A stretch of DNA of 64,000 nucleotides, taken from assembly GCA_022827055.1 (NCBI GenBank), contig JAJDTR010000062.1, forward strand, positions 62,001 to 126,000, in the 5' to 3' direction. Of the stretch, positions 16,983 to 25,814 are shown piece after piece. Numbering within the stretch: position 1 is the stretch's first letter; each line of letters opens with the position of its first letter. The DNA comes from Candidatus Poribacteria bacterium. GTDB lineage: Bacteria; Poribacteria; WGA-4E; JAJDTR01. The position numbers and the translations under genes are program-made. The notes beneath the pieces are model-generated. The model had not been told where the DNA came from and made no database searches. It worked only from the letters and a program-made list of their open reading frames with translations.

Positions 16983-17693
16983 ATGAAGTGGTTTTTGGTT
17001 TTGGTAACGGCAATGATGGTTTTGGTCTCAAGTGGGTATGCTCAATATGACGAGATTGCGCATGATGTGCGGCAGATCAATATCGGTATCGCCGGCATGA
17101 ACGACGACACGAGTTTTAGCGCGACGGCGATTGTGCCGATTGATCAGAACAAAATCGAAGGCTGGGGCGGGTTTTACGGGCAACAGCAGACCAGCGGCGG
17201 CGAGGTGACGTCGCAGGTGCTTAACGCACATACGGTCGTCGGATACGCGTTCCATGAGCGCGTGGGGATTAACGCTTTTGTGGACTGGAACCGCGATAAG
17301 CAGCGGGGCATCGCCGGGCAGACTCAACTCGGGGCTTTTGTGTCGGTCGATCTGTACGAGGACAAGGGCTGGCGCGTGAACGGCGGCGCGGGCAATTTTC
17401 TTGAGAACAAGCAGGCGCGCGAGGACTTGGAGCTTAAGGAGACGGATCCGAACGTGGTGCGTGCGCTGGCGTACGTGCGAGCGCAATATTCGCGCTATTC
17501 GGTGATGTACAGGTTCACGCCGAAGATTGACTTTTCGGATTTGCAGGTGTCGGTGGAGCCGACGGCTACTTATACGTTGAGTGATACGCTGTCGTTGATT
17601 GTGAGGGCGAAGTTGGGGTATGAGACGGAGCCGCTGGTGGAAGGCGAGGAGTTCTTTACCAGTTACCAGTTGCAGTTGGGGGCAACGTTTTAG
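16983..17693 (+). CDS. Predicted outer-membrane beta-barrel protein
   Basis: 236 aa; GGAGG eight to ten bases before the ATG. Signal peptide MKWFLVLVTAMMVLVSSGYA with cleavage after GYA. Mature chain is made of alternating beta strands (AHTVVGYAFHERVGINAFVD; LGAFVSVDLYEDKGWRVNGG; LSLIVRAKLGYETE) and ends in a Phe (LQLGATF), as expected of barrels inserted by the BAM complex. Function as a porin or receptor cannot be told. Host-type gene inside the phage-like region. Confidence 0.7.
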   Translation: MKWFLVLVTAMMVLVSSGYAQYDEIAHDVRQINIGIAGMNDDTSFSATAIVPIDQNKIEGWGGFYGQQQTSGGEVTSQVLNAHTVVGYAFHERVGINAFVDWNRDKQRGIAGQTQLGAFVSVDLYEDKGWRVNGGAGNFLENKQAREDLELKETDPNVVRALAYVRAQYSRYSVMYRFTPKIDFSDLQVSVEPTATYTLSDTLSLIVRAKLGYETEPLVEGEEFFTSYQLQLGATF

Positions 17694-17739
17694 AGGCAGT
17701 GGGAAAAGCAGTGGTGAGTGACGAGTGGTGAGTCAGATG

Positions 17740-17850
17740 AAGCGTTGGGTTTCACTCCGAATTCCTACGTTATCGGACAGCATGAAACATCGGAAGGTGT
17801 CTTCTGTGTGCGATTTCTTTTGGATTTCCGTTCAACCCAACCTACGAGCT
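17740..17850. repeat. Palindromic GTTGGGTTTCACT...CGTTCAACCCAACCTACG element
   Basis: Shares both ends with the three units at 4-900 but has a different and shorter interior, as expected for a mobile palindromic element or a hairpin family. Confidence 0.6.
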
Positions 17851-17881
17851 AGTCACTCTCCACTCTCCACTGGTTTGCGAT

Positions 17882-18145
17882 ATGAGTGAGACTTGGGTAA
17901 ACGGATTAGCGGCGAAGGTCGACGAGTTGATCGGCATGGTGCGCGAGATGAACGTGCACCTGAAGTATAGCCAGGAACGGCAGGAAAGCCTGTGCGAACG
18001 CATTGTGCGGCTTGAGGATCGTGTGGATCAGCTTGAGTCGGAGAATCAGAAGGTCAAGGGCGAGTTGACGATGCTGCGGTGGATGGGGGTGGCTATTGGC
18101 ATCATCGCCACCGCGGCGGTGCCGATTGTGATGATGTTGAAATAA
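17882..18145 (+). CDS. Coiled-coil protein with C-terminal membrane helix
   Basis: 87 aa. Heptads run from about residue 8 to 63 (LAAKVDELIGMVREMNVHLK; IVRLEDRVDQLESENQKVKG) and a hydrophobic helix from 66 to 86 (WMGVAIGIIATAAVPIVMML). Layout matches 8396-8656. No clear ribosome site. Likely a membrane-tethered rod. Confidence 0.6.
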   Translation: MSETWVNGLAAKVDELIGMVREMNVHLKYSQERQESLCERIVRLEDRVDQLESENQKVKGELTMLRWMGVAIGIIATAAVPIVMMLK

Positions 18146-18524
18146 ATAATGCGTAATGGGTATTGCGTAATAGGGATTTCTATCGATCAACTGAGATCAA
18201 GCGAGTGAATAGCGAGTGCGATAGTAGATCTCATAGCGAGGGTGATAGTCCGGAGTCAGAAAACGATAAGAAGGGAAAAAGCGGCGACCAGTAGCATATG
18301 GGGAAGGATGGAAGAAACCGAGTCGCGACCTGGAGATCGCTCCTACAGTGTTGGTCGTCTGTAGGAATCAAAGGAGCGAATAGCGACTGCGATAGAGATC
18401 TCATCCGATTCCCGACAGGTATGAGTCTCTATGGGATCTCCAAAGGCGGAAGGATGGAAGGCGGGAAGAGTGGAAGAAAGAAACCGAGTTTTCAAGAAAA
18501 AACTCGGTTTCAAGTGCACGATGA
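18146..18524. repeat. Intergenic repeats
   Basis: A TGCGTAATGGGTATTGCGTAAT element, two GATCAA..GCGAGTGAATAGCGAG..CGATAG elements, a chimera in which half of a GAAACCGAG hairpin is joined to GTCGCGACCTGGAGATCGC (18315-18345), and a complete GAAACCGAG hairpin at 18480-18511. Confidence 0.6.
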
Positions 18525-18902
18525 TTATTTGTTCTCGTTGTTGTCGGGAGGGTATTTGAATATGAATTGTCGGATTTCTCTGATGTCTGCTCGAACCTCG
18601 GTGATATCTTCTTTGATTTCTGTTCTTAGCTTGGCGATATCCGCTTTGAGTTCAGCCTTCACGTCGGCGATTTCCGATTTAAGTTCGGTTCTGAGTTTGT
18701 CGATATCCGCTTTGAGTTCAGCCTTCACGTCGGCGATTTCTGATTTAAGTTCGGTTCTGACGGAGGCAATATCCTCTCTGAGCTCTGTTTTCATTGTGGC
18801 TATATCTGACTTCGTTGCTACCGATGTTGCCATCTTCCACCACAACGCGCAAAATGCAATTACTCCTCCGATAATCGGGATTAGATTCAGAATTGTATCC
18901 AT
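18525..18902 (-). CDS. Membrane-anchored coiled-coil protein with 22-residue internal repeats
   Basis: 125 aa. N-terminal helix (ILNLIPIIGGVIAFCALWWK), then a long coiled coil with internal repeats: LRTELKSEIADVKAELKADI occurs twice almost unchanged, with further partial copies, mirrored in the DNA. Ends in a short polar tail. Shares the ALWWK..T junction with 19069-19377 and 41397-41843. Own promoter at 18939-18967. Possibly membrane-bound scaffold or signalling rods. Unknown function. Confidence 0.65.
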   Translation of the reverse strand: MDTILNLIPIIGGVIAFCALWWKMATSVATKSDIATMKTELREDIASVRTELKSEIADVKAELKADIDKLRTELKSEIADVKAELKADIAKLRTEIKEDITEVRADIREIRQFIFKYPPDNNENK

Positions 18903-18938
18903 TTTCAGCGGTCCTCCATTTTATCAAACGGTAGCAGT

Positions 18939-18967
18939 AGTATAGCAAAGATTGGACTTTAGGTCAA
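18939..18967 (-). promoter_or_regulatory. Sigma-70-type promoter for 18525-18902
   Basis: Minus strand TTGACC (18967-18962), 17-base spacer, TATACT (18944-18939). The region GCATTGACCTAA.GTCC.A..TTTGCTATA is shared with the promoter of 19069-19377, spacer included. Confidence 0.7.
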
Positions 18968-19068
18968 TGCAATACTGTAATACGTAATAAGGATTTCTAT
19001 CACACGGGATTTACTATGGTATTTATCGCCTTATTATCGGGAGGGTATTTGAATATGAATTGTCGGAT

Positions 19069-19377
19069 TTACCTGATTTTTGCTCGAATCCTGGCGGTGT
19101 CTTCTTTGACTTCCATTCTAAGCCGGGCAATATCTGTTCTGAGTTCGGTTCTGACATCGGCGGTTCTCGCGCTTGCGGAGGTGATTTCCGCTTTGAGTTC
19201 GGTTCTCAGGTTGGCAATATCTGCTTTGAGTTCTGCTCTAACGTCGGCAATTTCGGTTTTCAATTCCGTTCTCATGACGGTCAAATCAGATGGACCCGAG
19301 TTTAACGTTGTGAGTTTCCACCACAACGCACAATAACCAATCGCTGCACTAATCCAGGTGAATAAAGTTATATCCAT
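19069..19377 (-). CDS. Membrane-anchored coiled-coil protein, paralogue
   Basis: 102 aa. N-terminal helix (LFTWISAAIGYCALWWKLTT) and a coiled coil built of ELK(T/A)(E/D)IADVRAELKADIAN-type repeats. Close in plan and sequence to 18525-18902 but with fewer repeat units. Divergently transcribed from the epimerase gene, from its own promoter at 19482-19510. Confidence 0.65.
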   Translation of the reverse strand: MDITLFTWISAAIGYCALWWKLTTLNSGPSDLTVMRTELKTEIADVRAELKADIANLRTELKAEITSASARTADVRTELRTDIARLRMEVKEDTARIRAKIR

Positions 19378-19481
19378 GTTGAGTAAGACTCCTTTTTAGC
19401 GGGATCCTCTCTGCAATCATCCAGAAAAGGCTGGTGGGCGGTGTCCAGCCTACAATTAACTGCCGAAATGGGAGTGGCGAT

Positions 19482-19510
19482 AATATAGCAAAATTAGGAC
19501 ATTAGGTCAA
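19482..19510 (-). promoter_or_regulatory. Sigma-70-type promoter for 19069-19377
   Basis: Minus strand TTGACC (19510-19505), 17-base spacer, TATATT (19487-19482). Its -35 touches the start codon of the divergent epimerase gene at 19510. Confidence 0.65.
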
Positions 19511-20421
19511 TGCGAAATGTACTCATAACGGGTTGTAACGGCTATCTCGGTGTCGAAATGAGCATGTATTTCCGGATGCATGGCTGGCATGTATTCGGCG
19601 TGGATCCGAAGCCGGCGCCGAAGTGCCAAGAGGGGGTGCTGGAGGACTTCGAGAACAAGCACATACAGGAGCTGATGGCGCCGCCGTGGGTGGTTGACGC
19701 GGTGATTCATCTGGGCGGGGCGTCGCAGATTGCCGACGACTATCCGGATTCGTACTACACGAAGCACAATGTCGAGACGACGAAGCAACTGCGGGAGCTG
19801 TATCCGGATGTGCCGCTGTATCTGGCGTCCACCACGGCGATGTATAACGAGCAGAAGCAGATAGAGCATTTGCACCCGTACACGCGCAGCAAGCAGGAGG
19901 CGGAGGCATATGCGGATGTCGTCTTCCGGATGGGGACGATTGTGGGTACCAACCGCGTGGGCAGCTTTGTCGGTGTTATCGATAAAATGATTAACAGCGC
20001 CATCAAGAAACGGGAGATAACCGTAGCGCAGGGGGCGAAGATGCGGCCGTTGGCGGGGATTACGTATATCTGCATGATGTACTTTCGGAATGTCGAAAAC
20101 GGCGCCCTCGCGGGACGCGCGAGGAGGGAGGGCGCGAAGGTTATCATGCACCTGTACGAGACGTGCCAGTCGATTGAGAATATGGCGACGGCAACGCATC
20201 GCGGGCTGTATGCGCTTTCGCAGACGCGCTATGACGCCGGAGAGATAAACTTCGTGCGTCAGAATGATCTTGCTGGGATGCTCAAGCAGGCGCCGGCGAT
20301 TTCGTCTATTCCGCCGGATTTTCAGCCGGGTCCGGTTTATGATGTGCGGTTGTTCCGGTTGGTTATGGAGTGTTTGGAGCGGTATGAGTATTTTGTGAGT
20401 AAAACAGTGGAGAGTGATTAG
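19510..20421 (+). CDS. NAD-dependent sugar epimerase/dehydratase
   Basis: 303 aa. Extended short-chain dehydrogenase: GCNGYLG at residues 8-14 binds NAD(P), AVIHLGGASQ follows the second Rossmann half, and LASTTAMY with YTRSK (Y...K) supply the catalytic Ser/Thr-Tyr-Lys triad. It would convert a nucleotide sugar for the cassette downstream. Slightly shorter than typical members (~310-340 aa). No classic ribosome site; the start abuts the divergent promoter. The C-terminus SKTVESD is read from a CAGTGGAGAGTGATTAG repeat. Confidence 0.8.
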   Translation: MRNVLITGCNGYLGVEMSMYFRMHGWHVFGVDPKPAPKCQEGVLEDFENKHIQELMAPPWVVDAVIHLGGASQIADDYPDSYYTKHNVETTKQLRELYPDVPLYLASTTAMYNEQKQIEHLHPYTRSKQEAEAYADVVFRMGTIVGTNRVGSFVGVIDKMINSAIKKREITVAQGAKMRPLAGITYICMMYFRNVENGALAGRARREGAKVIMHLYETCQSIENMATATHRGLYALSQTRYDAGEINFVRQNDLAGMLKQAPAISSIPPDFQPGPVYDVRLFRLVMECLERYEYFVSKTVESD

Positions 20422-20939
20422 TGGAGAGTGGGGAAGGATGGAAGGGCGGAAGGTTGGAAGATTGTCTGAATCACCGATTACACGGATTACACAGATTATG
20501 CGGATTAGGATTGCACAATGCGTTGAGATTTACAAAGGCTAGTGGGTAGCAAGAGGGGAAATCGGGGAATAGCACCAGAGGTGCGAAAGGTGTATAGCAA
20601 GCGTGGCGTCCACCGCATTTGAAAGCCCCGGAGGGGCGACAGGTGGAAGGGTGGAAGAGCGGAAGACGGGAAGATTGTCTGAATCACGGATTAAACGGAT
20701 TAATGGATTTCGCGGAACATGTGTCGTAGGGGGCCGGTGCGGTTGGAACGGGATCTCTATCGCGCTCCTTATCCAGTCGCTTGATCACCTACCGTGTGGG
20801 TGGCGATCGAGGAAGAGGGGAAGGATGGAAGAAGGGAGCCGGGTCGCAATTCGGAGATCGCTCCTACAGAAGACGTGCAATGAAGGGATTTCTATCGTCC
20901 TCACTGTCCGTTCGGTTGATCACTACTACGAACTATAGA
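20422..20939. repeat. Long intergenic repeat stretch
   Basis: Contains GGAAGGATGGAAGGGCGGAA strings, TCACGGATTAAACGGATTA (two versions), GGAGATCGCTCCTACAG, and GATCTCTATCGCGCTCC..TTGATC and GATTTCTATCG..GGTTGATC elements. No gene is supported, although a 111-aa open frame crosses it. Confidence 0.6.
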
Positions 20940-21191
20940 TTAGGATTTGTTTGAAGCGTGAAATTCGAGATGGCGCGTCATGGTCTGATTGAGATTTTCC
21001 AATCGTTGGTCGATTCCTTGTACCACAGAAGAGAGATCGCCCAGGGCACTGGCGAGTTTTGCATGGTCGGACTTCATCTCTGATCTTAAGTCGTCAATGC
21101 GTTTGTTTACTGAGTTAATCATGAAAATCATTACGCTAATTATCAGCGCTGGAGAAATAATTGCGATTCCAATATTCAAAACTGTGTTCAT
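20940..21191 (-). CDS. Small membrane-anchored coiled-coil protein
   Basis: 83 aa. Membrane helix at residues 5-26 (LNIGIAIISPALIISVMIFM), then a coiled coil (VNKRIDDLRSEMKSDHAKLA; VVQGIDQRLENLNQTMTRHL). Own near-consensus promoter at 21257-21285. Same plan as 18525 and 63213. Function unknown. Confidence 0.65.
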   Translation of the reverse strand: MNTVLNIGIAIISPALIISVMIFMINSVNKRIDDLRSEMKSDHAKLASALGDLSSVVQGIDQRLENLNQTMTRHLEFHASNKS

Positions 21192-21672
21192 CGTAAAATC
21201 TCCTATCGTCGAAGGGCGAGTGAAGGATGTGGAAACAGACCGTTCTTCTGCCGGTGATTATAGTCTGGAATTGAGGAGTTGTCAAGTATTATCAAAAGCA
21301 GTGGCCTGTGGTCAGTGGCCAGTGGGAAGTGGAAGAACGGAAGGGTGGAAGATGGGAAGATTGTCTGAATCACGGATTAATCGGATTACGCAGATTTCGC
21401 GGAACACGTATCGTAGGGGCGGGGAGGGATCTCTATCGCCTTCCTCATCCAGTCAGTTGAGGGATTGCTATCGCCCTCGTTATTCACTCGGTTGATTCCA
21501 ATGGGTTGGGAGACCCAACCTCTACGAACTGTATGTAGGAGGGAATTCCGATTCCCGACAAAGGATTTCACGGATTAGGGTCGCACAATGGGTGGCATCG
21601 GTGATTTGAACGCGGAGGGCGGAAGGAAGAAACCGAGTTTTGAAGAAAAAAACTCGGTTTCAGCACTATCAT
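21192..21672. repeat. Intergenic repeats
   Basis: Apart from the minus-strand promoter, holds a CAGTGGCCTGTGGTCAGTGG array, GGAAG strings, inverted GATCTCTATCGCC..TTGA elements (21429-21495) and a GAAACCGAG hairpin at 21629-21661, eleven bases before the next start. Confidence 0.6.
21257..21285 (-). promoter_or_regulatory. Strong sigma-70-type promoter for 20940-21191
   Basis: Minus strand TTGACA (21285-21280), 17-base spacer, TATAAT (21262-21257): both hexamers match consensus exactly. Confidence 0.8.
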
Positions 21673-22908
21673 ATGATCGTTTTGAGGAAGCACATTGACC
21701 CGGATTATGTTCTGGGGAGTATACCGCTGGCGAATAAACTGGAGACGCCGCATGAGAGGTATGAGCTGGGCTTTCGATGGCTGGGCGAGGGGAATCTGAG
21801 GCTGACGGAGTTCGTTGATCCGAAGCTGATGTTCAGCAATTACGCCTACCGGTCGTCGACGTTGTCGGCGGAGCATGTCAGCAGCCGGATGACGTACGCG
21901 CGGCGGATTTATGACAGGTTGAACCCAGCGCGGAAGCCGAAGTCGGTTTGCGAGGTGGCGTGCAATGACGGGTACATGCTGAATCGGTATGCGGGGAATG
22001 ATGACCGTTTCACCACGATTGTGGGGGTGGAGCCGGCGGCGAACCTGCACCGGTACATCGACGACAAAGTCTACCCCTACGCGCGTCTGATGAACGCCAG
22101 GATGGGAGCATCGATTTGGAATCTGCACGGCGCGTTTGACATCATCCACGCGCACAACGTGCTGGCGCACACGCCGGACCCAGTGGATTTGCTCAACGGG
22201 ATTGGGGCGGTGATGGATAGCCGCAGTGTGGCGGTGGTCGAGTTCCAATACCTCGTGGACCTGCTAACCAATACGCAGTTTTATCACTTCTACCATGAGC
22301 ATTACTACTACTACACGGTGACGGGGTTTGCGAACTTGGCGGAGAAGGCGGGACTGGAGATGGTCACGGCGAAACGGGTGGAGGCGCAGGGCGGCAGCAT
22401 CCTGTGCACGCTCGTGCTCAAAGGGAACGAGGAGGCAGTAAAAGCAGTAGCCAGTGACCAGTCGCCAGTGGCTAGTGAAAAGCTGGAGACGGGGAATGAT
22501 CCCCACAAGATCGCGCAGTTTGAGAGGAATTATTTTAGCCGCGGGGATATTTTCGCGAATTTCATGAAGCGGACGGAGCGGAAGTTGAAGAATTTTGTGC
22601 AGTACGTGAACGCGCAGCCGCCGGGGACGCTTGCAGGAGTGTTCGCCAGCGCGAAGGCGACGGTGATACTGAATCTCGCGGTTGAGCGAGGGTTGGAGCT
22701 TGACAGGTTTACGTGTTTTTATGACGATGCAGAGGAAAAGTGGGGGCACTGTGTACCGGGGACGGAGATACCGATTCGTCCGATGCGTATGGCTGGCAAC
22801 GCGGACAAGCGAGCGATTCTGTTCTCGCCGAACTTGGAAGCGTTAATCACCCAACGGTTCCCCGACCTGAAAGTAGTTAGCGTTGAAAACATCTTTGAAG
22901 GGCATTAG
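21673..22908 (+). CDS. SAM-dependent sugar C-methyltransferase-like protein
   Basis: 411 aa from ATG 21673; an earlier start would be translated from the hairpin repeat. SAM site VCEVACNDGYML (res. ~86-97), FDIIHAHNVLAHTPD and EFQYLVDLL..TQFYHFYHEHYYYYT are the order seen in NovU/TylC3-type C-methyltransferases (Methyltransf_11/13 core) and the C-terminal ~130 residues match their Rossmann-like C-domain, but the usual GAG-K loop reads AGVFASAKATV. The N-terminal zinc domain is missing. AVKAVASDQSPVASEK inside the protein is encoded by a CAGTGACCAGTCGCCAGTGG repeat. Acts presumably on a nucleotide sugar. Confidence 0.7.
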   Translation: MIVLRKHIDPDYVLGSIPLANKLETPHERYELGFRWLGEGNLRLTEFVDPKLMFSNYAYRSSTLSAEHVSSRMTYARRIYDRLNPARKPKSVCEVACNDGYMLNRYAGNDDRFTTIVGVEPAANLHRYIDDKVYPYARLMNARMGASIWNLHGAFDIIHAHNVLAHTPDPVDLLNGIGAVMDSRSVAVVEFQYLVDLLTNTQFYHFYHEHYYYYTVTGFANLAEKAGLEMVTAKRVEAQGGSILCTLVLKGNEEAVKAVASDQSPVASEKLETGNDPHKIAQFERNYFSRGDIFANFMKRTERKLKNFVQYVNAQPPGTLAGVFASAKATVILNLAVERGLELDRFTCFYDDAEEKWGHCVPGTEIPIRPMRMAGNADKRAILFSPNLEALITQRFPDLKVVSVENIFEGH

Positions 22909-22914
22909 CGCCAA

Positions 22915-23625
22915 ATGGACAAATATCTGGTTGTTGGCAGAGGGCTTGTCGGTTCTATTTTCGCGGAAGATCCGCAGTTCGACGTGGTAAGCCATGACGA
23001 TTGGCATAATCGGGATCTTGATACTTATAGCGGCATGGTGTGTGCGGCGGCGATTAGCACGGAAACGCTGTGTCAGCAGGCAACCATGGCGGAGGTGATG
23101 GATGCGAATGTAACCTTACCGCTTCGCATTTTGAAGTTGGCGAAAGCACACAATATTCCGTGCGTGGCTTATTCGACCGCAGGGGTGTATCAGTCGGCGG
23201 GGGTGCGCACCGAGGATGACGATGTGAGCCCGCACAATCGTTACACGGCAAGCAAAATCATGATGGAGTACACCCTGCAGAGCGAGCCATATCAGCACAC
23301 CTTCATCTTTCGGATTCCGTTTGTGGTTTTGTTTAACAACCACCCGAACGATTTGAGCGCGCGGGTGCATAACTGGGAACAGTGCGAAGATGTGAACGCC
23401 AGCGTGGTGTACAAAGCAGATCTTGAGCGTTCGGTTCGTCAGGCGATGACAAAGGCGTGCGAAGGCGGGGTTTACAACATCGCCACGGGCATTGTGCATT
23501 TCCCTTCGTTCCTGAGTGATCGGTTCGGATGGGATGGCGATGTGGTGCCGGCGCATTCGATGGGTCGCACGCCGAATTCAGAATTGGACATGGATAAAGC
23601 AAAACAAGCCGGGTTGCTAACATGA
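22915..23625 (+). CDS. NAD-dependent epimerase/reductase (RmlD/short SDR type)
   Basis: 236 aa, starting six bases after the methyltransferase and overlapping the next gene by four (ATGA). LVVGRGLVGS is a Gly-rich nucleotide loop (GxGxxG), VAYSTAGVYQ holds the catalytic Ser/Thr, YTASK the Tyr-Lys pair. Shorter than dTDP-dehydrorhamnose reductase (~290 aa) and with an abbreviated C-terminus. Likely reduces or epimerises a nucleotide sugar before transfer. Confidence 0.75.
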   Translation: MDKYLVVGRGLVGSIFAEDPQFDVVSHDDWHNRDLDTYSGMVCAAAISTETLCQQATMAEVMDANVTLPLRILKLAKAHNIPCVAYSTAGVYQSAGVRTEDDDVSPHNRYTASKIMMEYTLQSEPYQHTFIFRIPFVVLFNNHPNDLSARVHNWEQCEDVNASVVYKADLERSVRQAMTKACEGGVYNIATGIVHFPSFLSDRFGWDGDVVPAHSMGRTPNSELDMDKAKQAGLLT

Positions 23626-24311
23626 ACAGTATACAAGAACTTGTGGAAGGAAGATCTGTCGCGATTGTTGGGCGAGCCGAATATCTGAACGAGATTGAAC
23701 AAGGCGAACTGATTGATTCGCATGAGGTGGTCGTCCGTACGCAAAGCAATCTTCCGTGGCCCTCCCCGTCATTCAAGCTGAAGTTTGACAACGAGGAATC
23801 ATTTGTGCCACGTGATTTCCAACACCTGTTCGGCACAAAAACAACCGCCTTTGCGCCGTCGAATTTGCCATACTGGTCATTGCAGGAGTCAAATGAGGTT
23901 ATACCGAAACTCATCGAACGCGACTGCAGATGTCTGGTTCAACACAAAATCTACAATACCATCGGCGCGAAAGAGATTGCGGTATTGGATTTTATACGGG
24001 ACAAATATAACATTCCGATTTTTTGTGCGCCTTACGAGCAGTTCGTAGACCTCGTACGCGCGCTCGATTACACGTTCCCGATGCCGGGCACATTGTTAAT
24101 CGATTATATCAAACGACACAACCCGAAATCGCTGTATCTCACGGGATTTGCATGCTATCTCGACACAAATGACGTGTGGCTAAAATGCGAAGTCAAAGTG
24201 GTTCGAGACCACAAACCCTTGTACGACATCCGGTTTTTGCGCGATTTGGTCGCACAGACCGATAACGTTACCGTCGACGACAGGCTCATGACCTATTTCA
24301 AAACGATTTGA
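23622..24311 (+). CDS. GT29 (sialyltransferase)-like glycosyltransferase 1
   Basis: 229 aa, coupled by ATGA to the epimerase. RSVAIVGRAEYLNEIEQGEL followed by IDSHEVVVR resembles the donor-binding L-motif of family 29 sialyltransferases (AVVG....G...D.HD.V.R.N). LYLTGFACY near residue 168 occupies the S-motif region. The paralogue at 27785 shares these motifs. It stands immediately before a CMP-sialate-synthetase-like gene, which would make its donor. Distant homology only; the acceptor is unknown. Confidence 0.6.
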   Translation: MNSIQELVEGRSVAIVGRAEYLNEIEQGELIDSHEVVVRTQSNLPWPSPSFKLKFDNEESFVPRDFQHLFGTKTTAFAPSNLPYWSLQESNEVIPKLIERDCRCLVQHKIYNTIGAKEIAVLDFIRDKYNIPIFCAPYEQFVDLVRALDYTFPMPGTLLIDYIKRHNPKSLYLTGFACYLDTNDVWLKCEVKVVRDHKPLYDIRFLRDLVAQTDNVTVDDRLMTYFKTI

Positions 24312-24321
24312 AAGGATATTT

Positions 24322-25047
24322 ATGAAAACACTGGGGATCGTCATGGCGAAAAGCGAGTCGCGCCGGGCTCCACACAAAAACATAGCGGATATATGCGGCA
24401 GACCGTTGATGGCTTATCCGATTGAATCGCTACGCGAATCAGGTATCTGCAATCGCATTATAATCTCAACGGACTCACGTGAATATGGTGACATTGGTGT
24501 TGAACACGGTGCAGACGAATATGTACTACGAGACGCTTGGAGCGACAATTTCATTCAGATGTCAGTAACTGCGGATGATGCGAGGCGAAAATATGAAGAG
24601 AGGACTGGCATCTCGTATGATGAAACGGTGGTATGCGGAGCAAACATCATATTCCTCCGCCCATCGTGGTTTAGGGCGGCGCGGCGAATATTGCGAGAGT
24701 TTGCTTACAAATCGATGCCTATTGATGTCGTCGGCGTTGAGCCCTACCATTGGGGCGTCAATGTATGCCGCGTGAGGCGCGGTATAATGTACGCGCCCCA
24801 TTTTTATGTATTGAAACACGTCGGCATTTTTATGGAAATGGATTGGCCTCATGAATTAGACTTGGCGCGCCAGCTTGTATCGAGCATTCAAAGCGGCGAC
24901 ATCAATTATTCGCTTGATGAAAAGGTACATGAAATGGTGATGGCACATCGAAACCAGCAGCAGAATCGAATGAGAGACCTAACACCAATCGAGGAACTTA
25001 CGGAGTGCAAGACTATCACTACGAATGGCCAGTGGGATTGGTGCTAG
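24322..25047 (+). CDS. Acylneuraminate cytidylyltransferase-like (CMP-sugar synthetase)
   Basis: 241 aa; AAGGATATTT before the ATG. LGIVMAKSESRRAPHKNIAD followed by ICGRPLMAYPIESLRESG is the N-terminal signature of NeuA/KdsB-like enzymes (here with K-x-E-S-R in place of the usual ARGGSKR), and IIISTDSREYGDIGVEHGAD matches the next conserved block. The enzyme would join CTP and a sialic acid-like sugar to CMP-sugar. No sialic acid synthase (NeuB) gene is present in the window. The end overlaps the next gene by 43 bases. Confidence 0.7.
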   Translation: MKTLGIVMAKSESRRAPHKNIADICGRPLMAYPIESLRESGICNRIIISTDSREYGDIGVEHGADEYVLRDAWSDNFIQMSVTADDARRKYEERTGISYDETVVCGANIIFLRPSWFRAARRILREFAYKSMPIDVVGVEPYHWGVNVCRVRRGIMYAPHFYVLKHVGIFMEMDWPHELDLARQLVSSIQSGDINYSLDEKVHEMVMAHRNQQQNRMRDLTPIEELTECKTITTNGQWDWC

Positions 25048-25781
25048 AAGCCACGCTTGATGTGCGGTTAAATGCGATAATACCCAATCTTGACCGGCGA
25101 ACCGAGCGCTGGGAGCCGTGTTACAAGAAGTTGACGAGTGAAGCACAGTTCCCCGCGTCTCAAATCGAACGCTTTTCGGCTTTCGACTACAAAGACTATC
25201 CAACCCTCGAATCGGCGCGCGACCATGCGGCTTTATACTTTGAGGGATTGCCGCCTTTGCTCACGCAAGAGATTGACATTTCGAGTTTTTGTTGGCTTTT
25301 CACATGGTATGCCATGATGACACAGATTAGCCGCGAGGCTAGTGATGAATACTATATGATGCTATTAGACGATTGCTTAGTGACGATGACTTACAACGAG
25401 TTGCGGCACAGCATCGATGTATTGAACGCAAACGGACCAGCGCCAACGGTTATCCAGTTATCGCGCAACCCGCGAAACATGCAATGCCGGCGAATGATAC
25501 CGGAACTGGACATCTGGCAGTACGGATTATGCGGCAGATCCGATGCCGGATTTATTGTCAATTCTATTGGCGCCGCCAAGCTCGCGGCAAACGCAAACGA
25601 AAAACCGTATCCGCATGTACCAGCCACCGTCTTAGAACGCTTGTCCTCCGAAGTCAACCAAGAAGGTTATTATTCGTTGTCGGCAAGATATGAACGATTT
25701 GACGGCGGCGGGGCGGGAGTGGCAAAAATTTTTATCGACGCACTTGAACTGCAAGACCGACTGGGATCGACCGGCTATTGA
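25005..25781 (+). CDS. GT25-like glycosyltransferase, paralogue 1
   Basis: 258 aa from a GTG at 25005; GTG at 25062 is an alternative closer to the other paralogues' length. Family core: AIIPNLDRRTERW, IERFSAFDYKDY, FCWLFTWYAMMTQI and YMMLLDDCLV. NLDR..DRW and the F.A.DG block resemble the start of family 25 (LPS) glycosyltransferases; the (L/I/V)DD motif is the presumed metal-binding pair. Most divergent but one of five copies in this window. Confidence 0.6.
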   Translation: MQDYHYEWPVGLVLEATLDVRLNAIIPNLDRRTERWEPCYKKLTSEAQFPASQIERFSAFDYKDYPTLESARDHAALYFEGLPPLLTQEIDISSFCWLFTWYAMMTQISREASDEYYMMLLDDCLVTMTYNELRHSIDVLNANGPAPTVIQLSRNPRNMQCRRMIPELDIWQYGLCGRSDAGFIVNSIGAAKLAANANEKPYPHVPATVLERLSSEVNQEGYYSLSARYERFDGGGAGVAKIFIDALELQDRLGSTGY

Positions 25782-25814
25782 CACGCCCATTCACCAACAG
25801 GAGATTAACGCAAA

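Noticed and set aside
18298-18945. 215-residue plus-strand frame opposite the coiled-coil gene
   Set aside because: It is the mirror of the repetitive minus-strand coiled coil; the minus frame has a promoter and normal composition.
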